Made by a program: the position numbers and the translations under genes. A stretch of 49,002 bases of DNA, taken from Nitrospirota bacterium (GTDB lineage Bacteria; Nitrospirota; Nitrospiria; Nitrospirales; Nitrospiraceae). The notes under the pieces were generated by a model. That model was not told the origin of the DNA. It was given only the letters and a program-made list of their open reading frames with translations, and did not search any database. Location: the NCBI GenBank assembly GCA_016200355.1, contig JACQEY010000077.1, forward strand, positions 1-49,002, read 5' to 3'. This document shows, in pieces, positions 23,966-32,651 of this stretch; positions within the stretch are counted from its first letter, which is position 1; every line of letters begins with the position of its first letter.

Positions 23966-24768
23966 ATCACGCTGATGGGTCACACCTAGATCATGATTTC
24001 CTCGGACAGGGAAGGGGGCCTCGCCCGACGCCTACCTCACAAGCTGGTACGCTCGTCTGGTTTTCGCAGCCTGTTCCCTATGCCGAAGCCTGGGCACTTC
24101 AGAAACAGCTACAGAAAGAACGAATTGCAGGGAGGGAAGGGGATACGTTGTTGCTCCTTGAGCACTCGCCAGTCTATACCCTGGGCCGTACCACCCAACC
24201 ATCACATTGGGGCTGCGGGGAAGAGGTTCTCCGCCGAACAGGCGCCAGCCTCCAATCCGTAGATCGTGGCGGCTCGATTACCTACCATGGACCTGGACAG
24301 GTCGTGGGCTATCCCATCCTCAAGCTGTCACATTATTGCTCAGGACCGAAACAGTATGTGCGGAAGTTAGAGGAGGTCTTGATCCATACACTCTTGCGAT
24401 GGGGGATTGAGGGCTATCGCATTGAGAAGAAACCTGGCGTCTGGGTATGCTGGAATGATGTTGATGCGAAGATTGCTGCGATCGGAGTCCGGATCGATCA
24501 TGGGGTCACGATTCACGGATTTTCGCTCAACGTCGATTTGGACCTATCCCCTTTTTCTCATATCATGCCCTGTGGCCTGGCACAATGCCAGATCACATCC
24601 TTGGCCAAGGTTCTGCAGTTCGCCATGTCGCCCTCAGTGGTTGCACAACAGCTGGCGGAGGAGTTCGCACGAATATTCAACATTCAATGGATGAGTCTTC
24701 CGCCAGACATCATGGGACAGGAGCACCATGATCACCACCTCACATCGACGTCCCCACTTCACACTTGA
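23962..24768 (+). CDS. lipB: Octanoyltransferase LipB
   Basis: The 268-residue protein has the LipB signatures: LLLLEHSPVYTLGRTT, VDRGGSITYHGPGQVVGYPI, KIAAIGVRI with the catalytic lysine, and HIMPCGLAQCQITSLAK with the catalytic cysteine. It moves octanoyl groups from ACP to lipoyl domains. GTG at 23962 overlaps the previous stop by 4 bases and leaves about 35 non-conserved residues at the N-terminus; a start further upstream is less likely. The C-terminal histidine-rich tail (EHHDHH) is unusual. No lipA lies in the window. Confidence 0.93.
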   Translation: MNHADGSHLDHDFLGQGRGPRPTPTSQAGTLVWFSQPVPYAEAWALQKQLQKERIAGREGDTLLLLEHSPVYTLGRTTQPSHWGCGEEVLRRTGASLQSVDRGGSITYHGPGQVVGYPILKLSHYCSGPKQYVRKLEEVLIHTLLRWGIEGYRIEKKPGVWVCWNDVDAKIAAIGVRIDHGVTIHGFSLNVDLDLSPFSHIMPCGLAQCQITSLAKVLQFAMSPSVVAQQLAEEFARIFNIQWMSLPPDIMGQEHHDHHLTSTSPLHT

Positions 24769-25934
24769 CCAAAGGAACACACAATGCACGAACTCGACAC
24801 ACCGACATTCAGGCTGGCAGTTGCGCAGTCCGGGTCGAGGTCTATACCGGCTATCGAGTGCAACATGATTCTTCCCGCGGTCCCACGACAGGCGGCATTC
24901 GCTATCATCCGGAAGTGACTCTTGGGGAGGTTGCGGCACTCGCCATGTGGATGACCTGGAAATGCGCATTAGCCAACCTGCCCTACGGCGGCGCCAAAGG
25001 TGGTGTCGCAATTGCCCCCAAACAATTCTCGCAGCCGGAGTTACAACGATTGACCAGGCGCTATGCAGCGGAAATCTTCCCGCTGATCGGGCCAGACAAG
25101 GACGTGCCGGCCCCAGACGTCGGTACAGACGCCCAAGTGATGGCTTGGATCATGGATACATACAGTCAACAGATGGGGTACTCGGTACCTGGCGTCGTCA
25201 CAGGCAAACCCTTATCGATTGGAGGAAGTCTCGGGCGTGAGGAAGCTACAGGCCGCGGAGTGGTCTACGTCACCATGGAAGCACTTCGCCATCTCAAGCT
25301 CGACATGCGAAACACAACCGTGGCCATACAGGGGTTCGGTAACGTCGGGGCTCATACCGCCCGCATTATGCAGGAGTGTGGCGCACGCGTTATCGCAGTG
25401 AGTGACGTGCAGGGGGGCATTCACAATTCGAACGGGTTGGACATTCCGGATCTCCTTACTCGCTATAAGACCACGGGCCAATCCCTCCGCGACACTAAGC
25501 TCGGAGACTGGCTCTCCAACGACGAATTGCTGCAACTTAACTGCACCGTGCTGGTCCCCGCTGCACTATCCGAACAGATTACCGAACGCAATGCGGCCAA
25601 ACTACGCTGCCGGATTCTCGCCGAAGGCGCGAACGGTCCGACGACCCTGGAGGCAGACCGAATCCTGCAGGACCAGGGAGTCTTTATCATTCCGGACATC
25701 CTGGCCAACTCCGGTGGCGTCATCGTGTCCTACTTCGAGTGGGTGCAGGATGTGCAGCGATTTTTTTGGAAAGCCACTGATATTCAAGAGCGATTGCAAG
25801 ATATTCTGATCTCCGCTTTCAATCAGACATTAGAATTTTCCGTTTCCAAAAAGACTTCTATGCGGATGGCCGCCCTGATGAACGGGATCGATAAAGTGGC
25901 TCAAGCGCATCTCCATCGTGGACTCTACCCGTAA
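24765..25934 (+). CDS. Glu/Leu/Phe/Val dehydrogenase with disrupted N-terminus
   Basis: The body is a normal amino acid dehydrogenase: VEVYTGYRVQHDSSRGPTTG, the lysine motif NLPYGGAKGGVAIAP, PAPDVGTDAQVMAWIMDTYS, the dinucleotide fold TVAIQGFGNVGAHTARIMQE and EGANGPTT near the C-terminus. The start is damaged. A TTG at 24765 gives an odd leader, while an ATG at 24784 with AAAGGA upstream begins MHELDTPTFRLAVAQ, a normal GDH start, in another frame. About 30 residues seem deleted at about 24830 and the frame changed. The product may be missing or lack its N-terminal helix. Confidence 0.8.
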   Translation: MTKGTHNARTRHTDIQAGSCAVRVEVYTGYRVQHDSSRGPTTGGIRYHPEVTLGEVAALAMWMTWKCALANLPYGGAKGGVAIAPKQFSQPELQRLTRRYAAEIFPLIGPDKDVPAPDVGTDAQVMAWIMDTYSQQMGYSVPGVVTGKPLSIGGSLGREEATGRGVVYVTMEALRHLKLDMRNTTVAIQGFGNVGAHTARIMQECGARVIAVSDVQGGIHNSNGLDIPDLLTRYKTTGQSLRDTKLGDWLSNDELLQLNCTVLVPAALSEQITERNAAKLRCRILAEGANGPTTLEADRILQDQGVFIIPDILANSGGVIVSYFEWVQDVQRFFWKATDIQERLQDILISAFNQTLEFSVSKKTSMRMAALMNGIDKVAQAHLHRGLYP

Positions 25935-26025
25935 GTTCCTACTGTTATGATGGCGTGGGGCGCGCACTGCCGGAGTTTCTTGTTGAAGAATTATGCATTG
26001 GCCACACTCGTATGGCGTTGGCTAG

Positions 26026-26196
26026 CTGACACCATACCCATCCTCCAGGCCCCCCCACTACTTCATCGCGCAGGTTCGCGAGTTGGCCACCGCGATCATC
26101 GAAGGCGTCTTCGTGCTCTTCGCCTTCCACGAACTGCCCGACCAATGGCTCAGGAAGAGGGCGGCGGGTGGTATGGACACAACGAGGCATTTTTGA
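26026..26196 (+). pseudogene. Possible remnant of a short protein gene
   Basis: A frame from 26026 without ATG reads PHYFIAQVRELATAIIEGVF, VLFAFHELPDQWLRKRA to TGA at 26194. It alternates hydrophobic and charged residues like a real protein, but has no start and a run of seven C at 26050 nearby. The 5' part may be frameshifted or lost. The opposite strand is open too. Nothing else is seen between 25935 and 26320. Confidence 0.25.
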
Positions 26197-26320
26197 TGAT
26201 CGGATCGCACACATGGCATGGACCGATCATCAATTGGTGCGTCGGATGAGAAGACATCGCCTACTGACTCTGGCGGCTTAGTCTTCGCACCCTTGCAGTC
26301 CTGTTGCTCCATGCGCTAGG

Positions 26321-26662
26321 GTGGATCGACCGGAACTGAGTCAGCCTGGTTCGTTGGAGATCGGCAACATGGATCAGGATGCCGTGCTGTCTCTTTGGGA
26401 AACCCATAAGGAGGAGCGATGGCCTCAAGTAGGAAACCAGCACGAGGGGCCGTTGATGACACTGGATACCGTAATCAGCGGATGCGTCGTGTATTTCCTC
26501 GATAGTCCCGAGGGGCTCGATGCCCAACGGATCAGGATCGTCGAAGATTGCGTTGCAGACCTGGATAACCTGACTGACGAGCTTGACGAAGACTGTCGGC
26601 CCTACTTTCAACGACTCCGACACCTCGGAGCCCTCCTCATCGCCACCCATCACACCACCTAA
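26321..26662 (+). CDS. Uncharacterised acidic protein
   Basis: The 113-residue protein starts with GTG at 26321, or ATG at 26369 (MDQDAVLSLWETHKEERWPQ). Its mature part reads LDTVISGCVVYFLD, IRIVEDCVADLDNLTDELDE and FQRLRHLGALL. It has two cysteines but no recognised motif. It looks cytoplasmic and mostly helical. It is monocistronic. Confidence 0.62.
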   Translation: MDRPELSQPGSLEIGNMDQDAVLSLWETHKEERWPQVGNQHEGPLMTLDTVISGCVVYFLDSPEGLDAQRIRIVEDCVADLDNLTDELDEDCRPYFQRLRHLGALLIATHHTT

Positions 26663-26839
26663 CCTGCTCCCTGTAAAAAGGCTGATAACGGATCGGTTCG
26701 CCCCATCACCTATTCAACCGTTCTTGCAAGTTCTCAGGCCGTTCGATAAAATGCATACGCACTGCATTGGCCCCTCCAATTTTGCCAATACATTTTACTT
26801 GCCATACATCTTTCGGAACCCATGGGTAAGGAAGAGTCG

Positions 26840-27373
26840 ATGAAGTATGTACTGAGAGTCGTCACGATAGCCTGCATGGTGATGGCTGGAATCGGCGCAT
26901 GGGTGTCCCCTGGCTATGGCGAGCCCTACGAATTGAGCAAGAACGACGTGATGGACCCCAAGGCTTTGAAGAGTGCCGACACTTCACTGTTTGGAGTCAA
27001 ATTGGGAGACTCCGAAGCCAAAGCCTTGGGCTCTCTCGTAAATGAAAAGATTCCCGGCGTAAAAGTGGAACAGGAAGCCTCGTTTATCTTCTTGCTCGAC
27101 CAACGTAAGCCGACCGGACCTATGGCAGGCGTACGCATTCAGGACGGCAAGGTCGACCTGATCTTTATCAATAATCGATTCTCCTATAAGACTCGCGGTA
27201 TCTTTCGCAACGTATTGAACAGTGAAAGCCCCGATGATGTGCGAAAACTATTGGGACAGGAAGAGTACGGGGATGAAAATGTGATGGGTGCCATACTCGC
27301 TTACGGCAAACAAGGATTCGTCATCAACTATCTGGGGAAAGATGTCAATGTGGAGTTTTCTCCACCTCGGTAG
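26840..27373 (+). CDS. Exported protein of unknown function
   Basis: From ATG at 26840 the 177-residue protein has a signal peptide (VVTIACMVMAGIGAWVSPGYG) and a mature domain LFGVKLGDSEAKALGSLVNE, VRIQDGKVDLIFINNRFSYK and GQEEYGDENVMGAILAYGKQ. No family is recognised; the FGVKLGDS and ALGSL pattern resembles small envelope proteins that set a comparison of a value against a threshold, but this is only an impression. Upstream, ATTGGC and GCCAAT (26764-26787) form a possible operator. Confidence 0.7.
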   Translation: MKYVLRVVTIACMVMAGIGAWVSPGYGEPYELSKNDVMDPKALKSADTSLFGVKLGDSEAKALGSLVNEKIPGVKVEQEASFIFLLDQRKPTGPMAGVRIQDGKVDLIFINNRFSYKTRGIFRNVLNSESPDDVRKLLGQEEYGDENVMGAILAYGKQGFVINYLGKDVNVEFSPPR

Positions 27374-27634
27374 CGATGCAGGCCTGATGTTCTCCCTTAA
27401 CACGTACTTGCCGACCTCGATCACTTCCTATTCTTGTTCCCGGTTGCTGATGTAAATTGTTCCCGCTCCGTATCTCCCCCCTCTGTTTCCACGCACGCTT
27501 ACAAAGTCTATAGGCCTTCGCCATAGGTCACGGAAGGACTTGAACAGGGCAGACGCGGGTAGCCCTCAGACCGAGACGGCCTTCTCGCCTCTGCTTACGT
27601 GCAATCGACTTGATCAAAACAGGGGGAACGAAAT

Positions 27635-28579
27635 TCAGTGCGGAGTTTCGGTTGCCTGCAGCCCGTAGGCAATGAGATTTGTCGCGGTGTTCCAGCGACG
27701 CTTGGAGTTGAGAATTACAAGGAGAAGATCGCTCCCGTTTTGGGAGACTTTGGCGATGAGACACCGCCCAGCCTTGGAGGTAAATCCAGTCTTGATTCCT
27801 TCGACGCCGGGAATACGTCCCAACAATCTGTTCGTATTGTGCAACACATATGCACGATGACCGTTGATAGGCGCAATGATCGCGCGTTCCTCGCGAACCA
27901 ACTGCCGGAAGATCGGCTGGTCGAGGGCTATCACGCTTAATGCGGCGAGGTCTTCAGCCGTTGAGTAATGGTCCGGGTTGTCGAACCCGCAGCCATTACT
28001 GAAATGCGTATCAGACAAGCCGAGCGTCTCGGCCTTGGCATTCATGAGGTTCACAAACTGTGCCTCGTCGCCACCCACATGTTCTACCGCTGCAAGGCAG
28101 GCATCGTTCGCGGACACGATGAGCATGGCCTTCAGCAAATCTTCCAGCCTGAAAATCTGCCCTGCCTTCACGCGCAAGTGTGTCTTATGCGCCCGTGCGG
28201 CATTGGGACTGATCGTGACAAAGTCATCCAATTGGCCCTTTTCCAGAATGACCAAGGCCGACATGATTTTCGTGAGACTGGCAGGGGACATTCGCTTCCC
28301 CGCATCGTGTTCATACAGCACACGCCCACTGTTGAGTTCCTTGAGAAGAATGCCATGGGCTGGGGAGACTCGCCACGGAGGGAATTGGCGCGAAGCAATC
28401 GCAGTCCGAACAGAAACAGATTGAACCGCGACCCCCTTCGCAAGGGCGTTGGATGGAGTGAGGGACTCAGCGGCGATCAACAGGAGACCGATGAACACCC
28501 CGGCAGCGCAGGCAAGAAATAACGGACGATGAAATCTCCCGAAGTCCCTTGTCATCATGAACGCATCGTTCCTACTCAT
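27635..28579 (-). CDS. dacA: D-alanyl-D-alanine carboxypeptidase (PBP5/6 family)
   Basis: The 314-residue protein has a hydrophobic N-terminal segment (PLFLACAAGVFIGLLLIAAE, 19-38). It carries the three class A motifs: S101-L-T-K104 (MSPASLTKIMSAL), S156-A-N (VSANDACL) and K263-T-G (GIKTGFTSKAG). It removes the terminal D-alanine of peptidoglycan. It lacks the C-terminal beta domain and amphipathic anchor of E. coli PBP5 (about 360 residues), so it is either a minimal DacA or a DacB2-like hydrolase. It is monocistronic. Confidence 0.92.
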   Translation of the reverse strand: MSRNDAFMMTRDFGRFHRPLFLACAAGVFIGLLLIAAESLTPSNALAKGVAVQSVSVRTAIASRQFPPWRVSPAHGILLKELNSGRVLYEHDAGKRMSPASLTKIMSALVILEKGQLDDFVTISPNAARAHKTHLRVKAGQIFRLEDLLKAMLIVSANDACLAAVEHVGGDEAQFVNLMNAKAETLGLSDTHFSNGCGFDNPDHYSTAEDLAALSVIALDQPIFRQLVREERAIIAPINGHRAYVLHNTNRLLGRIPGVEGIKTGFTSKAGRCLIAKVSQNGSDLLLVILNSKRRWNTATNLIAYGLQATETPH

Positions 28580-28764
28580 AGTGTATACGATTCCCGCACC
28601 TTCCCTCCACGAAACCCGCTGTCAATCACTTTATGGAAAAAGCGGAGCAGATCGGCAAGATCGATCCAAAACCCGCAATTTAAACAGCGAGCATAGAGTC
28701 GCCGATTCACCAGCGTATAGTGACGCTCAACCATCATAAAGCCATTACATCTCAAACAGTGCAT
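28576..28764 (-). CDS. Small zinc-ribbon-like protein (two CxxC)
   Basis: The 62-residue protein MHCLRCNGFMMVERHYTLVN, then RLYARCLNCGFWIDLADLLR, has two C-x-x-C knuckles at 3-6 and 27-30, spaced as in a zinc ribbon. The C-terminus is basic and lies 4 bases over the dacA start. No family name is assigned. Two clean knuckles with a plausible length make it a credible gene. Confidence 0.6.
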   Translation of the reverse strand: MHCLRCNGFMMVERHYTLVNRRLYARCLNCGFWIDLADLLRFFHKVIDSGFRGGKVRESYTL

Positions 28765-28797
28765 TGACGTGTCTATCTTCAGATTCTCTGTCTATGC

Positions 28798-28998
28798 CTA
28801 TCGAAGTCGATTCATCACCAATGCCAAGCAACCTGCCAACAATCCTCCGCCGAAAATTGTGGTGCCAAATGAGAGGAACGCGCCGGCCCCACTACCGGGA
28901 GAGGCTCCATCGAGCAGGTCTCGCACGCCCCCCTGTACCATCAGCACGGAGAGAGTGAGCAATGCTCCAATCGCAAACCACCATCTAAAGGATCTCAC
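28798..28998 (-). CDS. Small two-segment membrane protein
   Basis: A frame with GTG at 28998 gives 66 residues with two hydrophobic stretches (FAIGALLTLSVLMVQGG and FGTTIFGGGLLAGCLALVM) joined by a glycine-rich loop (DGASPGSGAGAFL). A longer start at 29100 adds a basic leader. It resembles small inner-membrane proteins with no known role. Confidence 0.45.
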   Translation of the reverse strand: MRSFRWWFAIGALLTLSVLMVQGGVRDLLDGASPGSGAGAFLSFGTTIFGGGLLAGCLALVMNRLR

Positions 28999-29128
28999 TA
29001 GTGTCCCCAAAACAGAGTGCCGAGTGGCCTGGAGGCGGCACTTGTCGGCCACTGTAGCCGAGGGTCGGTAGGCTGTCAAGAAGACTGCCTTTTGATTCAC
29101 TCCGCCTCTCGACTGACGTCGACGGACC

Positions 29129-30367
29129 TCACGGGGAGGATGCGGCGGGAGTGGATACCGCTTTCAATCCTCGATGAAGAAAAACAGAGACGCTTCCATT
29201 GCCGTTGTCCGCCGTCACGAGTCCAGGCTCTTCAGCCTCCTTCGTGGTGACGCGAAACGTCGCAAGAGCGAAGGGGCCTGGTTTTGTCCGATAGTTTCTC
29301 GGCGGATATTCGAAGGTTCCATCGCCACGGCCGTAGAGAATGGAGAGATCGCTCGACTGAAGATTGACGATGGCGACGTCGATGCGACTGTCGCCATTGA
29401 AGTCGCGCGCAAGCCCGAAATTCGGTCCTGCGTCGGCGCCAGAATCGTGTCCTGGCAGGAAAGTCCCATTGCCTTTCCCAAGAAAAGTAGTGAAGCTATC
29501 CTGCACCCCGTTGATCACAAGCAGGTCGCGGATCCGGTCACGATTGAAGTCGGTGAAACTCACTCCAAGCGGGCGCTTTCCCGTCCGATAGTCGGTGGGA
29601 GGCCGAAACGTGCCGTCGCCATTCCCCATCCAGATGGAAACCGCGTTCGACATCGGCCCTCCGTTCGTCACGGCCAAATCGACCTTCCCATCGCCATCCA
29701 AGTCGGCCATCGCCACAGACGTGGGCGTATCGCCATATTCGTATTGCGCCCCATGGGTGAACTCGCCGGTTCCGGTTCCCAGAAAAACTTTAATCTTGTC
29801 GTTCCGCAACGCAACTACAAAATCGGGCACCTGATCGCCATTCAGATCGTCGCTGGCAATGGCAATGGGAGTCCGATGCACGGGATAGCGCGGCCCCTCT
29901 TCAAACTTTCCATCGGCTCGGCCGAAGAGTACAGCCACTTCATCGCCCCCGGAACAGGCCAAGACCACATCGGGATACGAATCGCGGTTGAACATCCCGA
30001 GGGTGAGCGAACGAGGCTCTTTACAGACGTTCAATTGGACTTGATCATGAAAAGTGCCGTCACCGTTACCTAGGAGAATCGAAAGGGTATTACTACCGAT
30101 ATTGGTTGTGACCAGATCGGTAAAACCGTCTTGATTGATATCAGTGGGAGTGACAGTCGTCGGGTTCTTACCGACTTTGTAGCTGGCAAAATAGTAGAAG
30201 AGGTCTGGTGGGGCGTAGGGATCTTGCTTGGTACAGCCGCTTGCCATAAGCAGGAAGACACTTGTCGCCACGACCACAAGGTTCCTGGCCTTATGCTTGA
30301 TGTGGCCGTCAGCGATTCTGATCACGCACTTCTCCTCGCGCAAGGAACCGGCGACGTGGTGATTCAT
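29129..30367 (-). CDS. FG-GAP/VCBS-repeat lipoprotein
   Basis: From ATG at 30367 the 412-residue protein has a lipoprotein signal (VVVATSVFLLMASGC). Six or so repeats of the form D-x-N-x-D-G-x-x-D-L-x-x with F-x-x-G follow, such as DINQDGFTDLVTTN, LGNGDGTF and DLDGDGKVDLAVTNGG. These are calcium-binding blades of an integrin-type beta-propeller, which would place it on the cell surface. No enzymatic domain is seen. It is divergent from the gene at 30573. Confidence 0.88.
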   Translation of the reverse strand: MNHHVAGSLREEKCVIRIADGHIKHKARNLVVVATSVFLLMASGCTKQDPYAPPDLFYYFASYKVGKNPTTVTPTDINQDGFTDLVTTNIGSNTLSILLGNGDGTFHDQVQLNVCKEPRSLTLGMFNRDSYPDVVLACSGGDEVAVLFGRADGKFEEGPRYPVHRTPIAIASDDLNGDQVPDFVVALRNDKIKVFLGTGTGEFTHGAQYEYGDTPTSVAMADLDGDGKVDLAVTNGGPMSNAVSIWMGNGDGTFRPPTDYRTGKRPLGVSFTDFNRDRIRDLLVINGVQDSFTTFLGKGNGTFLPGHDSGADAGPNFGLARDFNGDSRIDVAIVNLQSSDLSILYGRGDGTFEYPPRNYRTKPGPFALATFRVTTKEAEEPGLVTADNGNGSVSVFLHRGLKAVSTPAASSP

Positions 30368-30518
30368 CCGTAAGCGCACACGCCCCTCAACCAGGCTTTC
30401 CCGCCAAAATAAGCGTGACCAGTATACAGACCACTGCTTTCTCCTGGCAATCAATCCAGCTGCGCAACGATCCCCGCAAAACGCAGTTTCCCCACTCTAA
30501 GCCCATTCAGCGAAGGCT

Positions 30519-30548
30519 TTGAAAACAGAACAGAGTTTGAGGTACACT
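30519..30548 (+). promoter_or_regulatory. Sigma-70-like promoter for the gene at 30573
   Basis: TTGAAA (30519-30524) and TACACT (30543-30548) lie 18 bases apart, 25 bases before the ATG at 30573, with AAGGAGG as ribosome site. Confidence 0.45.
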
Positions 30549-30572
30549 GCCTGACTTGGTAAGGAGGACTCT

Positions 30573-30893
30573 ATGAGCAAGATGGTGAAGATTGAGTTGT
30601 CGATGTACGGAATCGCTGAGGTACTGCATTGGTGTCACGCCCGCAATAAGGGCCGCGTCCCCGGGGTGGACACGGCAGGCTTTAATACGATGACGGCGCT
30701 CTTGGCTGAGAAGCCGCAATCAGGTGATTATTTTACCCTCGATCAATTTTGGAAGAAGAGGGTCACCTTGGACCTGACCGAAGAAGAAGTGGCAACAATC
30801 GATCGCTGTCTCTACGATATCCCCAATTTCGATAGCGAGCCCCTCCCGCAAATCAGGCATAAATTTTGGCCGCAACAGACGGCTGCCCACTGA
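30573..30893 (+). CDS. Uncharacterised small protein
   Basis: The 106-residue protein begins MSKMVKIELSMYGIAEVLHW, then VPGVDTAGFNTMTALLAEKP, FTLDQFWKKRVTLDLTEEEV and NFDSEPLPQIRHKFWPQQ. It appears a soluble alpha/beta protein without cysteine pairs or catalytic motif. A promoter, ribosome site and downstream hairpin support expression. No family is recognised. Confidence 0.72.
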   Translation: MSKMVKIELSMYGIAEVLHWCHARNKGRVPGVDTAGFNTMTALLAEKPQSGDYFTLDQFWKKRVTLDLTEEEVATIDRCLYDIPNFDSEPLPQIRHKFWPQQTAAH

Positions 30894-30903
30894 ACAGCTG
30901 AAC

Positions 30904-30933
30904 AGCAGGGGCTGTCCTCAAACGGCCCCTGCT
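30904..30933 (+). terminator. Hairpin after the gene at 30573
   Basis: AGCAGGGGC (30904-30912) pairs with GCCCCTGCT (30925-30933). The stem is strong but no T-run follows, so termination is uncertain. Confidence 0.4.
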
Positions 30934-31060
30934 CCGCTGTCATACCGATTCGTCCGGCCTACTCGTCCAAGATGGGGCCGAGAACCACGTGAAAAACCCG
31001 TTGTATTTTGAAGCGCATCCGTAGAGAGAACTATCAGACAGGAAGAAGAGACTGCCCTTG

Positions 31061-31296
31061 CAGGATGCTCAAAAAGGCTGTCCAGCAAGGCCGCAGCGAG
31101 TGAAGACCCTCAACGTACCCTTTGGGGCGCACGGTGCGACGAATAAGGAGCACCACGTCTGTGCGCGCCGCAGAGTTAGTGAGGCGGCCGGGTCCCCGTT
31201 GAGGGTCTGAACGATGCGAGAACGAAGCATGGGAAAAGGCGCGTTCTGGCGCGCCGGGGTTGGGCGGGTGAGAAGAGCGACTTTTTCAGCATCCTG
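31061..31296. mobile_element. MITE-like element, family A copy 1
   Basis: CAGGATGCTCAAAAAG at 31061 and its inverted complement CTTTTTCAGCATCCTG ending at 31296 are terminal repeats of 16 bases with one mismatch. Inside, GACCCTCAACG (about 31104) pairs with CGTTGAGGGTC (about 31198) around nested hairpins (GCGCAC GGTGC ... GCACC ... GTGCGC). It has no coding capacity and no clear TA duplication. It ends 4 bases from the stop of the PCP_red gene. Confidence 0.72.
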
Positions 31297-31300
31297 ACAG

Positions 31301-32311
31301 CTAAAGCGTCCCTTCTCCCTTAAGGTAGCGGCGAAAGCGGTCCATTAAGTCGGCGCCCAATGTCCCACCTTCCGGTTTCTTGAGGTCCGGATCAGCAAAA
31401 TGCCCGCGAATTTCCTGGAGGCGTTTTTCCGCCTGCTCATTTCCCTGCAACCGCTTAGTCTTCTCCAGCGCTGTATCGAACGCTTCAAACGTCAGCTCTT
31501 TGTATCCAAACGAGCGAATTCGTTTAACAGCTTTCATCATGGCCTGATTCCGGAACGTCGTCAGATGTTCCGAATCGATCTCTGCGAGCCCGAGCTTCCG
31601 CGCCCTGCGCTCGGCGGCCTTACGGATTCCGCTACGCACAAAATCAGGGGACGTTTGCAGCCGCTTCCAGGCTTCATCAGTCCACACAACTCGTTCCTGG
31701 GGTGCGTCCCACAATTGAAGCAGTGTCGACTCATCGATCCGCGTCACACCTCTCTCGCGCGCCAAATCTTCGGTGTCTCGCCTCAACATATCCGTGACGA
31801 ATTCGACGGCGATCGGCGGCGACTGTTTTAATTTCTCCTGAAGCTGGGCCAACGCCCCCTCGCTCCACTCCAAAGGAGGGCCTGAGGCCTCGCGGAGATC
31901 GCCCAGCGCCTCCACCTTTTCGAAGAGTTCGACGTTCACCTCGAGATGGCCCCGCTCCCTGGCGATCTCTTCGGCAATCTGCTTGATCATGTGGCGCATG
32001 AATTCCGGAACCGTATTCAGCCGGTCCTTCGCGGCGGCGGTCCAGGGGAGATGGCCTTGCGCCATTTGCTCTACCGCATCGGCCATGCCGGATTCGCCGC
32101 CCATACCACCCATCATTTGATTTTTGAATTGATCCAGAAGATCCCCTGTAATCTCCGCACAGCCAAGCTCCCGAGCCTTTTTCTCAGCCAGACGGCGAAC
32201 CATGCCGCGCAGAAATAGCGGCGCCCGTTCTAGACGTTTGGAGGCCTCGTCCGTCCAACGGACATCTATCCCGACCGCCTCGTGAAAGTCTGGTGCATTC
32301 ATGATGAACAC
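31301..32311 (-). CDS. PCP_red-domain repeat protein (four copies)
   Basis: The 336-residue protein contains four copies of the protochlorophyllide-reductase-type domain: VRWTDEASKRLERAPLFLRG, LPWTAAAKDRLNTVPEFMRH, a divergent third (LEWSEGALAQLQEKLKQSPP) and VVWTDEAWKRLQTSPDFVRS. Each is followed by an A-E-x-x-A-R-x-x-G helix and an I-T/I-D strand. The same domain forms the C-terminus of BchB of dark protochlorophyllide reductase, but the catalytic BchB body is absent. The function outside photosynthesis is unknown. It lies last in the aromatic-rpsA-sppA-HU series and next to a MITE-like element. Confidence 0.82.
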   Translation of the reverse strand: MFIMNAPDFHEAVGIDVRWTDEASKRLERAPLFLRGMVRRLAEKKARELGCAEITGDLLDQFKNQMMGGMGGESGMADAVEQMAQGHLPWTAAAKDRLNTVPEFMRHMIKQIAEEIARERGHLEVNVELFEKVEALGDLREASGPPLEWSEGALAQLQEKLKQSPPIAVEFVTDMLRRDTEDLARERGVTRIDESTLLQLWDAPQERVVWTDEAWKRLQTSPDFVRSGIRKAAERRARKLGLAEIDSEHLTTFRNQAMMKAVKRIRSFGYKELTFEAFDTALEKTKRLQGNEQAEKRLQEIRGHFADPDLKKPEGGTLGADLMDRFRRYLKGEGTL

Positions 32312-32315
32312 CCTG

Positions 32316-32597
32316 TTATGACTGGTTCAGGAGTTCCTTCAATTCCTTACCGGCTTTAAAAAATGGGACCTTTTTGGCAGGGACCGCCACGGTCGCGCCG
32401 GTCTTGGGGTTCCGCCCCTCTTTCATCCGACGAGCCCGCAACCGAAAACTGCCGAATCCTCGGATCTCCGTCTTATCGCCATTTTTCAATGAATCGCGCA
32501 CACAGTCGAAAATCGTATTGACAACGACCTCTGCCTGCCGCTTCGTTAAGGTCGTGATCTGTTCGGATACGCGCTCTATGATTTGTGCCTTCGTCAT
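32316..32597 (-). CDS. HU/IHF-family DNA-bending protein
   Basis: The 93-residue protein, starting MTKAQIIERVSEQITTLTKR at 32597 after AGGGGGTCC, has the helix pair of HU/IHF and then IRGFGSFRLRARRMKEGRNP, KTGATVAVPAKKVPFFKAG. The GRNPKTG arm contains the conserved proline that intercalates in DNA. Subunit length and the EIRGFGSFRL segment are closer to IHF than to HU. A longer start at 32666 would run into the MITE-like element and is rejected. Transcription could be affected by that element, which sits in its upstream region. Confidence 0.92.
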   Translation of the reverse strand: MTKAQIIERVSEQITTLTKRQAEVVVNTIFDCVRDSLKNGDKTEIRGFGSFRLRARRMKEGRNPKTGATVAVPAKKVPFFKAGKELKELLNQS

Positions 32598-32651
32598 ATT
32601 TGGACCCCCTTTCGTGATGATGAATCGACCTCTATGCCAATCCGACCTTGC

